Positions 49,920 to 56,158 of a DNA stretch of 64,000 bases are shown in pieces (position 1 is the first letter of the stretch; each line of letters opens with the position of its first letter). This DNA comes from JABACD01 sp047639675 (GTDB lineage Bacteria > Planctomycetota > UBA1135 > GCA-002686595). The stretch is taken from positions 24,061 to 88,060 of the forward strand of contig JBLIOI010000003.1 in NCBI GenBank assembly GCA_047639675.1. Direction: 5' to 3'. The position numbers and the translations under genes were made by a program. The notes under the pieces were generated by a model. It saw only the letters and a program-made list of their open reading frames with translations. It was not told the DNA's origin and did no database searches.

Positions 49920-51208
49920 TAGAGCTTCTCCAGGAATTCGATGATCTCGGCGCGTTCCACCTCGGTCAGGCCGACAAAAGCGTCACGTGAAGCTTGAGCC
50001 TCACCGCCGTGCATTTCGATCGCTTGCTCCAAGGTTTCCGCGCGACCATCGTGCAAGAAGGGAGCCGCCATCGAGACGCCCCACAGGGGTTGGGTGCGGT
50101 ATTCATGACCATTCGTGTGGGTATCGATGGTTGAGAATTGCGGGGTTCCGAAATTCAAACCGTCCGCCAGTTCAGTGCCCATGGCGTGCAGCAGAAGGTC
50201 GCTATAAGCATTCACCGGACCACGCGTCGAAGGCAAGCTCGGGATGTGGCAAGCTGTGCAGCCAATCGTTTCGAACTGCGCCTCGCCGTTCAGAGCTGCG
50301 GGCGTGAACTCCTTCGGTGTGGGCGGCGCGAGAAAGCGCGTAAACGCGATCAGATCGCCCAGATCGTCATGACTGATCTCCGGATCCGGGACGCCATCAT
50401 TGTCCGTCGTGGGAGCGTTCGGATTGGTCGTTCCCTGGAACGGCGCCATGCTGGAGCTCACTTCAGAAGCTTTACCGAGGAAGGGATCGCTCGTGACGCC
50501 CATCTGGTTCTGCAGCGGCGCACGAGTAAAGACCTCCAAGTTGTTCACTTGAGCTTTCACTCCGAAGCGCCCGACCAAGCCGTCGTCAGTGTTGTAGCGC
50601 CCACTGATGCCGTCGCTATTGATATCGTGCGGATCTGAGTTGCCGATGATCGTCTCGTTAGTGATGAACTCAAACATGCCTGTACCGAAGATCGGAATCG
50701 CGTTGCGCTGGGCAACAGTCACCTCGTAAGGAAGCGCATCCGGGTCCGGTAGGCGAACTCGTTCGCCTTCGAGCGTGAAGGTCGCACCCGCGTGCGCCGG
50801 AATAATCTCGCCCCAAGCGCCGCTGCCGAAGGCCGGGATGACCGGGCTCGGCAAGTCGTTCATCTTCACTTGGAAGCCCAGCGGGTAGAGCAAGCAGATG
50901 TAGAAGTTGCGGTAGAGCTTCGATCCACCACCGGCGACCGGTGAACTATGACAAGATACGCACGATGTCGCGTTGTAGAACGGACCCAAGCCTTCGCTCG
51001 GCTTGAACCTGCGGCTAAACACTTTGCGGCCGCGATCAAAGGCGGCTTGTTCTTCGATGGTGAGACCGGGCATCGATTCACCTAATTCGGGGCCTGCGGG
51101 CGGAGCGATAACGGATGTTCCGCCGCCTCCGCCCCCACCACCGCAGCCAGCCGCTGATAGCAGTGCTGTTAAGCCAGCGGCGAGACCGACATGCTTGGGA
51201 ATGCGCAT
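49919..51208 (-). CDS. di-heme oxidoreductase lipoprotein (DHOR/DUF1111 family), copy 1
   Basis: A 429-residue relative of the next gene, starting at the ATG at 51208. GAGGT lies 8 bases upstream as a proper Shine-Dalgarno site and TAGACT a little further could be a -10. The lipobox is LLSAAGC, so the mature protein starts with Cys23 and a run of glycines. Heme sites are SCVSCHSSP near 88 and CTACHIPSL near 319, and the end LTEVERAEIIEFLEKL parallels copy 2. It leads the operon. Loss of about 50 residues between the copies is mostly in loop regions. Confidence 0.85.
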   Translation of the reverse strand: MRIPKHVGLAAGLTALLSAAGCGGGGGGGGTSVIAPPAGPELGESMPGLTIEEQAAFDRGRKVFSRRFKPSEGLGPFYNATSCVSCHSSPVAGGGSKLYRNFYICLLYPLGFQVKMNDLPSPVIPAFGSGAWGEIIPAHAGATFTLEGERVRLPDPDALPYEVTVAQRNAIPIFGTGMFEFITNETIIGNSDPHDINSDGISGRYNTDDGLVGRFGVKAQVNNLEVFTRAPLQNQMGVTSDPFLGKASEVSSSMAPFQGTTNPNAPTTDNDGVPDPEISHDDLGDLIAFTRFLAPPTPKEFTPAALNGEAQFETIGCTACHIPSLPSTRGPVNAYSDLLLHAMGTELADGLNFGTPQFSTIDTHTNGHEYRTQPLWGVSMAAPFLHDGRAETLEQAIEMHGGEAQASRDAFVGLTEVERAEIIEFLEKL

Positions 51209-51265
51209 TAGGAAATACCTCGTGAGTCTAGAACGATTGTACGGGAGTCCCCCAAGGCTACCGCG

Positions 51266-51661
51266 TCACTCGCTTTTGGGTCGAGAGTTCCCCGCTGTAA
51301 AAAAAATCAAAGCCCAGCCCGCCAGTAAGAAAAGCCCGCCAATCGGCGTCACCATGCCCAGGGCGCGCAGGCCCGTGAGGGTCATGAGGTAAAGGCTGCC
51401 ACTAAAAAGTAGGATCCCGATCTGAAAGCAATATCCCGCAGCCCGCGATCGGCCGCCAACAGCCCCTGAGAGCCAAGCACAGAGCCCTAGGGCCAATGCG
51501 TGGCTCAAATGGTAATGGGAGGCCGTCTCCCACCAACTCAGCCGTAAGAGAGCATCCTCGTGGCTCTCAAGCATGCCTTTCAGCCCGTGGGCCCCGAAAG
51601 CCCCCATCGCCACGGCCAAAAACCCGTTCAATCCGGTGAGTCGCAAGAGTAATCGGTCCAT
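51266..51661 (-). CDS. DUF423 family small membrane protein
   Basis: A four-helix inner-membrane protein of the DUF423 (YgdD) family, marked by GAFGAHGLK near residue 20 and WWETASHYHLSHALAL near 43. It is 131 residues from the ATG at 51661, and in-frame ATGs at 51679 or 51685 would add six or eight residues. The function of the family is unknown. It stands alone between the DHOR operon and the bolA gene, reading away from bolA. Confidence 0.85.
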   Translation of the reverse strand: MDRLLLRLTGLNGFLAVAMGAFGAHGLKGMLESHEDALLRLSWWETASHYHLSHALALGLCAWLSGAVGGRSRAAGYCFQIGILLFSGSLYLMTLTGLRALGMVTPIGGLFLLAGWALIFFTAGNSRPKSE

Positions 51662-51814
51662 GAGGCGCTCGCTGACCATTGGCAAAAATTGGCCTAGAAA
51701 TGAAGTTCCTTGGCGGAGAGCGGCCGTCTCTTCTTGACGGAACTCCAGCCAAACCTAACGTAGAGGGCAGAGTATAGATTCCCGACCCCCGACACGCATA
51801 ACCCAGCCCATTTC

Positions 51815-52042
51815 ATGCTGACCGTTGCCAACGTCCAGAAGCTCCTGAGCGACTATTTCCCCGACGGGGAAATCAAGGTCGTCGACCTCACTGGCACCTC
51901 CGACCACTTTGGAGTTGATGTCACCTCGACCCAATTTGAAGGTCTTAGCTTGATCAAGCAGCACAAGCTGGTGCACGCAGCCGTGGGCGACCATCTCACG
52001 GATGCCATCCACGCTCTCGATATCAAAACGCACACGCCGTAG
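51815..52042 (+). CDS. bolA: BolA family protein
   Basis: A 75-residue cytosolic protein with the BolA fold: FPDGEIKVVDLTGTSDHFGV followed by the helix-turn FEGLSLIKQHKLVHAAVGD. BolA proteins bind monothiol glutaredoxins and [2Fe-2S] clusters and take part in iron-sulfur delivery or iron sensing. The next gene, 54 bases on, is a CGFS glutaredoxin, the classic partner, so the two are very likely co-expressed and form a complex. It is of the short (YrbA/IbaG-like) size. TAGATT about 36 bases before the ATG could be a -10. Confidence 0.88.
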   Translation: MLTVANVQKLLSDYFPDGEIKVVDLTGTSDHFGVDVTSTQFEGLSLIKQHKLVHAAVGDHLTDAIHALDIKTHTP

Positions 52043-52096
52043 AGCTGCGCATTCCCCTTCCGAACCGAACACCCCAACACCCCGCTCCCAACAATC

Positions 52097-52414
52097 ATGT
52101 GGAACAAAGAAAAGGTCGCTGAAATCGTAGGCGACAACAAACTCGTCGTCTTCGCCAAAGGCACCCGCGATCAACCCCAGTGCGGCTTCTCAGCGCGCGC
52201 CTTCACCATTCTCGAAATGCTCGGTCACCCCTTTGAAGTGATCAACATTTTCGAGGACCCGGACATCCGTCCTTCCCTCGTCGCCTTCAGCGAGTGGCCC
52301 ACCACTCCGCAAGTCTTCCTCAACGGCGAGTTCATCGGCGGCAGCGATGTCGTCCTCGAAATGTTCGAGAAGGGCGATCTCAAGAAGCAAGCTGACGCTG
52401 TCTTCGCGCAGTAG
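52097..52414 (+). CDS. grxD: monothiol glutaredoxin, CGFS type (Grx4/GrxD)
   Basis: The 105-residue protein has the CGFS active site (Cys29) in KGTRDQPQCGFSARA and the glutathione-binding elements WPTTPQVFLNGEFIGGSD. CGFS glutaredoxins hold a [2Fe-2S] cluster between two monomers or with BolA and pass it to target proteins. The typical loop KGTP(x)xPxCGFS is nearly intact. It pairs with the BolA gene upstream. A long hairpin follows its stop at 52430-52483. Confidence 0.93.
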   Translation: MWNKEKVAEIVGDNKLVVFAKGTRDQPQCGFSARAFTILEMLGHPFEVINIFEDPDIRPSLVAFSEWPTTPQVFLNGEFIGGSDVVLEMFEKGDLKKQADAVFAQ

Positions 52415-52429
52415 TTAGAGCGCGCAATT

Positions 52430-52483
52430 AGAGAAGGAGGGAAGCAGGGCGACTTACTAGTCGCCTTGCTTCCCTCCTTCTCT
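52430..52483. terminator. 24-bp hairpin between convergent grxD and desaturase genes
   Basis: Two 24-base arms (52430-52453 and 52460-52483) pair fully apart from one G-T wobble, around a 6-base loop. The hairpin sits 15 bases after the grxD stop and 13 bases beyond the desaturase stop. Purine-rich and pyrimidine-rich arms give no U-run on either strand, so it may act as a two-way transcript end or mRNA-stabilising stem. Confidence 0.6.
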
Positions 52484-52496
52484 ATGTAGCCTGGAA

Positions 52497-53708
52497 CTAG
52501 CGCTGTTTGTTCCGCGGCGGATCGTCGGCCAGGACAGGGGCGACTCGCAGACTCGGGTCGAGCAGGTTGTGTGCCAGGGCGTTGGCTGAGTCCGCCGTGT
52601 CAGACAGGGCCTGCTTGGCAGATGCTGACGTTTCGGCGAAGGCTAGCTTGGCAGATGCTGACGTTTCGGCGAAGGCTAGCTTGGCGGATGCGGATCCCTC
52701 GGCGAAGGCTTGCTTGGCGGATGCCGAGCCCTCGGCGAAGGCTTGTTTCGCCGATTCAGCACGGCCAGAGAGACTCTGGGCCGCCGAGGTCGACTTATCA
52801 GCTAGCGAAAGCTTGGCCGCGTTCTTCTGAGCTATGACGCTCGCGCGAGCTCGTTCGATCTTCTCGCGTGTTGTGGCACGCAGATCACTTGTGAGACCAA
52901 CCTTGGAGAGACTGAAGACAAACCACTTGGTCGGATCGAAGTGATACCAACGAATACCGTTGCGATAGTCCGCTTGGAAACGGTGGTGGTAGTTGTGATA
53001 ACCCTCGCCCATCGTGATCACCGCGGAGATCAAACTATCTCGCGATGAATTGTCCACCGAATAAGGCTGCTTGCCGAACATGTGGGTGAAGGAGTTGATC
53101 GAGAAGGTCACATGGTACTGGATCGCTAGGCGCAAGAAGCCGCAGGTCAACACAGCACCAATCGGATCGCCCCAGAGAAAGCCGAGGAGGAAAGGAGTGA
53201 TCACACCGACCACCGTGCCAAGGCGCATGTAGTAGTTGTGCTGGAACATCACCAGCTTGTCCCTCTTGAGATCGTCGACACCTACAATCGGACGGCCGGG
53301 CTCCATGTAGAAGACCCAGAGGATGTGCGCCCACCAGAAACCCTTTTGAATATTGTACGGGTCCTTCTTGGTGTCCACTTCGCGGTGATGCACGCGGTGA
53401 TCCGCTGACCACTTCAGCGCCGAGTTCTGTAACCCAGCTGCGCCGAATGAGAGGTAGAACAATCGCACGGGCCAGCTTGCTTTGTACGCGCGGTGAGCGA
53501 ACAAGCGATGGTAGCCGCCGGTAATCGCAATGCTGGCGCATAGATGCCAGAGAACTCCAAGCCCAACGGTCCACCAAGAGAAGTTCACCATCACCATCCA
53601 GACAATTGTCAGGATCGCGAGTACGTGAGTTCCGGAGATGAACAACAGGTTGAGCCAGTTGATCTTCTTGGGCTTGCCAATGGTCGGCGCGTTTGTGCCT
53701 GCTTCCAT
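52497..53708 (-). CDS. delta-9-type fatty acid/acyl-CoA desaturase with 11-residue repeat tail
   Basis: The 403-residue protein is an integral membrane desaturase with the three histidine boxes: HRLFAH at 67-72, HRVHHRE at 104-110 and HNYHHRF near 240. Together they hold the diiron centre that puts a cis double bond in acyl chains. Membrane helices lie near 20-65 and 145-200. After about residue 300 the family similarity ends and a tail of seven 11-residue units follows (core AFAEGSASAKQ and AFAETSASAKL), then a Pro-rich end. The tail is Ala/Ser/Lys/Glu-rich and predicted helical and amphipathic. Membrane-fluidity control is the likely role of the enzyme. The tail's role is unknown. Confidence 0.88.
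   Translation of the reverse strand: MEAGTNAPTIGKPKKINWLNLLFISGTHVLAILTIVWMVMVNFSWWTVGLGVLWHLCASIAITGGYHRLFAHRAYKASWPVRLFYLSFGAAGLQNSALKWSADHRVHHREVDTKKDPYNIQKGFWWAHILWVFYMEPGRPIVGVDDLKRDKLVMFQHNYYMRLGTVVGVITPFLLGFLWGDPIGAVLTCGFLRLAIQYHVTFSINSFTHMFGKQPYSVDNSSRDSLISAVITMGEGYHNYHHRFQADYRNGIRWYHFDPTKWFVFSLSKVGLTSDLRATTREKIERARASVIAQKNAAKLSLADKSTSAAQSLSGRAESAKQAFAEGSASAKQAFAEGSASAKLAFAETSASAKLAFAETSASAKQALSDTADSANALAHNLLDPSLRVAPVLADDPPRNKQR
52615..52746 (-). repeat. four tandem 33-bp repeats in the desaturase gene
   Basis: Four 33-base units at 52615-52647, 52648-52680, 52681-52713 and 52714-52746. The first two are identical and the others differ at several bases. They encode the 11-residue motif AFAE-(G/T)-SASAK-(Q/L). 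More diverged units flank them on both sides (about 52582-52614 and 52747-52812). Recent copying of whole units is implied. Confidence 0.85.
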
Positions 53709-53991
53709 GTAGATATAGGTCGTGGATTGAGCGCGATTGAGAGTAGGGAGAATCGAATAACCGCTCGTCCCGGTATCGCCTTTGGGACGGTCTTGCGCGG
53801 TTACCTAGCCTCAGTACCTGGTTCGGGGGACTCCAGGAGAGGGCTCATATGCTGATTCGTGCTTGGGTGTTAGCGGGTAGATTAGTCCGAATCCGGCTGG
53901 GACTATTGCAGAGATCGCCGCTTTATTACACGAGGGCCAGGAACAGGCTCTAGGGGTAGGTTTTGGCACCGAAAACCCCGATTCCTGAAGT

Positions 53992-54699
53992 TCAGCGGCC
54001 CAGAATCGCGAGTACGCGCTGGCGCATCTCAGCGGAGGTCCAAATGGGAATTTCAACCTCCAGGAAGCGGCGGCGCTGCTTTTCGCTCATTTCAGTGACA
54101 GAGGTCCGGAGTTGCCGCTTGGTTTGGTGGTAGGTCTGCCGTGGGTGGGCGGCGAGTTTTTCCAGCCAATCCTTGGAGCGAGCTTCGGCATCGTCTGCCA
54201 CTTCGTCTACCAAGCCCAAGCGCAGAGCGTGGTCCACGTCATAAAGTTGCGCCCCGAGCAGGACCTCGTGCACGTGCGCCGCTGACAAGCGGGCTTTCAC
54301 GATACTCAAGACGCGTGGAGGGAAGCAGGCACCGAGCGCCACCTCATTCAGACCCATGCGTGTTTTAGGCGAGCGCTGAACCACGCGGTAATCACAGCAC
54401 AGGGCGAGAACGCAACCGCCAGCTATCGCGTGGCCGTTGATCCAAGCCACTGTCGGCTCGGGATGATCGAATAGCCTCGAAGCAAAGTCATCGATACGGC
54501 CGAGAAAGGTCGGCATATCTTGGGTGGATGTCGCGGCGAGCTCTTTCAGATTGAGTCCCGCACAAAAAGCATCACCCGAACCCGTCAGCAGAACGGGCTG
54601 GTCCCCCGCCAAGGTCAGCTGCTCATCCAGCCAAATCATCAAGTCAGTCCCCAACGCGTTGCGCGCGGGAAAGCCCATCTTGATTTCGTACATGTCCAT
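53992..54699 (-). CDS. enoyl-CoA hydratase/isomerase family protein (crotonase fold)
   Basis: The 235-residue protein has the oxyanion-hole segment GSGDAFCAGLNLKEL near 60-74, the second helix GHAIAGGCVLALCCDYRV near 105-122 and the acid-bearing strand GLNEVALGACFPP near 135. The Glu in LNEVALG is the position used in many hydratases/isomerases. It is short for the family (usually about 260), mainly at the N-terminus. Its ATG overlaps the egtD stop (TGATG), so it is co-translated with egtD, an unusual partner. A short inverted repeat (53959-53964 with 53972-53977) follows its stop. Confidence 0.85.
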   Translation of the reverse strand: MDMYEIKMGFPARNALGTDLMIWLDEQLTLAGDQPVLLTGSGDAFCAGLNLKELAATSTQDMPTFLGRIDDFASRLFDHPEPTVAWINGHAIAGGCVLALCCDYRVVQRSPKTRMGLNEVALGACFPPRVLSIVKARLSAAHVHEVLLGAQLYDVDHALRLGLVDEVADDAEARSKDWLEKLAAHPRQTYHQTKRQLRTSVTEMSEKQRRRFLEVEIPIWTSAEMRQRVLAILGR

Positions 54700-55700
54700 C
54701 AGAGCTCGAAGAGGACTTCGCTGAACCTACCTTGTTCGTCGCTCCAGAGTTCTGCGACACGCAACCCGGACATGGTCGCTAAACTCTCGATCTCAAGCGG
54801 GGAGTACTTGTAGGAGTTTTCCATATGAATGGCCTCGCCGACTTCGAAATCAACAACGAGATCCAAGTCGCGAATCGCTACCTTGCAGGCATGCTTGCTG
54901 CTTAGCGACATCTCAACACGGCCAAGCTCTTCGTTGTAGTGCGCACGATAGCCGAAGCCTTCAGGATCAAACTCGCCGCCTAGCTCAGCGTTGATGCGTA
55001 CAAGTAAATTACCCATGAAGAGCCCCGTTACGCCCGCCGCATCGTCATATGCAGCTTCCAGTACAGCCTTCTCTTTGCGCATGTCGATGCCCACTAGTAG
55101 TCCATCTCCTGGCGATAGCTGCTTGCGCAACTCGGAAAGGAACGACGCCGCATCCACGCGGTGAAAGTTACCGATACTCGATCCCAGCCAGGAGATCAGC
55201 CACGGGTCTTCGCGTGCATCACCAGCCTGTGCGAGCAGTTTCAGACCGGTGACGTACTCAGCAGCAATCGCCCTCACTTCAAGGTCTGGAAAGCTAGCAA
55301 GGAGTTCGGCGCAACCCTCTTCTATAGCTGTGGGTGAAATGTCGATCGGTTCGAAGATCAGCTTGCTGTGCTCTCTGATCAAGGCATCGATCAAGAAACG
55401 CGTCTTCGTCGAACTGCCTGCACCAAGCTCGATCAAACGCGGCCGCTTGCCAAATCTACGGGCCAGCTTTGGCGCAATCTGTTCGAGAATCTTCGCCTCT
55501 ACCCGAGTGGGGTAGTATTCGGGCTGCACGCAAATCTCATCAAAGAGCTGTGAACCACGCTCATCATAGAGATGGCGACATCCAAGCTCCTTGACTTCGC
55601 GGGTCAGCCCCGCACGAACGTCATCCTCAAAGTCAGTCCTTGAGTCCGAAGAAGGTCCACGCGTGAGCGAAAAGCGCTCCATGTTGTTCATTGTAGGCAC
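54699..55700 (-). CDS. egtD: L-histidine N-alpha-methyltransferase
   Basis: EgtD trimethylates histidine to hercynine with S-adenosylmethionine, the first step of ergothioneine synthesis. The 333-residue protein has HLYDERGSQLFDEICVQPEY near residue 43, the SAM loop LIELGAGSSTKTRFLI, and GSSIGNFHR. The carboxyl end is the typical beta-barrel insertion and FSEVLFEL. It can start at GTG 55700 or ATG 55691. TATTAT placed 6 bases before the GTG, with TTGCGT 18 bases further up, favours the GTG. No EgtB-type sulfoxide synthase gene is in this window, so the pathway must be finished elsewhere or stop at hercynine. Confidence 0.92.
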   Translation of the reverse strand: MPTMNNMERFSLTRGPSSDSRTDFEDDVRAGLTREVKELGCRHLYDERGSQLFDEICVQPEYYPTRVEAKILEQIAPKLARRFGKRPRLIELGAGSSTKTRFLIDALIREHSKLIFEPIDISPTAIEEGCAELLASFPDLEVRAIAAEYVTGLKLLAQAGDAREDPWLISWLGSSIGNFHRVDAASFLSELRKQLSPGDGLLVGIDMRKEKAVLEAAYDDAAGVTGLFMGNLLVRINAELGGEFDPEGFGYRAHYNEELGRVEMSLSSKHACKVAIRDLDLVVDFEVGEAIHMENSYKYSPLEIESLATMSGLRVAELWSDEQGRFSEVLFEL

Positions 55701-55706
55701 GCCACG

Positions 55707-55736
55707 ATAATAGTGATGCTACTCCGTCTCACGCAA
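55707..55736 (-). promoter_or_regulatory. promoter of egtD with -35 and -10 boxes
   Basis: On the minus strand TTGCGT (55736-55731) and TATTAT (55712-55707) are 18 bases apart. TATTAT ends 6 bases before the GTG at 55700. It overlaps the end of the small ORF upstream, so egtD can be transcribed alone. Confidence 0.5.
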
Positions 55737-56143
55737 GATCAAGGGCGAAACATGCCCACGCAATTCCGGCGTGGTCCCGGGCCGCGGGTTAAAGGGGTCG
55801 TTCTCAAGCACCCAGTCCTTGTAGCTAACCTCCACGGATTCAGGAACTTCGTCGAGTTCTACGACGAACGCGGCTCCCAATGCCACGAACCGAGATTGAA
55901 GAGACTCAGTTCATATTCCCCAACGGGAACGTCCTTGAATTCAATGGTGATCGCCAAGCCGTCGTCTACTTCTTCGAGCACAAGCTTCGCACGCAACTGC
56001 AAGAGCGGTTCACTCTGACGCACAAGTTCAACGACCAGGGTATCGCGATCGGGAAACTCTTCCGCTCGCCAAACACCACGCTCACTCACGCACCCCGCCA
56101 GAGCCGTAAGACCGCGGTACCGAGCCCGCGCAATCTCCGCCAC
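55719..56143 (-). pseudogene. possible frameshifted small exported protein upstream of egtD
   Basis: Two minus-strand frames look like halves of one protein. The first (GTG at 56143 to TAG at 55859) reads 94 residues with a LALAGC-like lipobox (LTALAGC) after a short leader, then beta-rich sequence such as DDGLAITIEFKDVPVGEYEL. The second frame is open from 55910 to 55719 and continues with FVVELDEVPESVEVSYKDW to PLILRETE. A one-base deletion between 55910 and 55859 would join them. It may be a decayed gene, a sequencing error or two tiny genes. The first lies 15 bases after the stop of the large lipoprotein gene and could belong to its transcript. No family recognised. Confidence 0.4.
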
Positions 56144-56158
56144 CTTCCGGCCCTGGCG

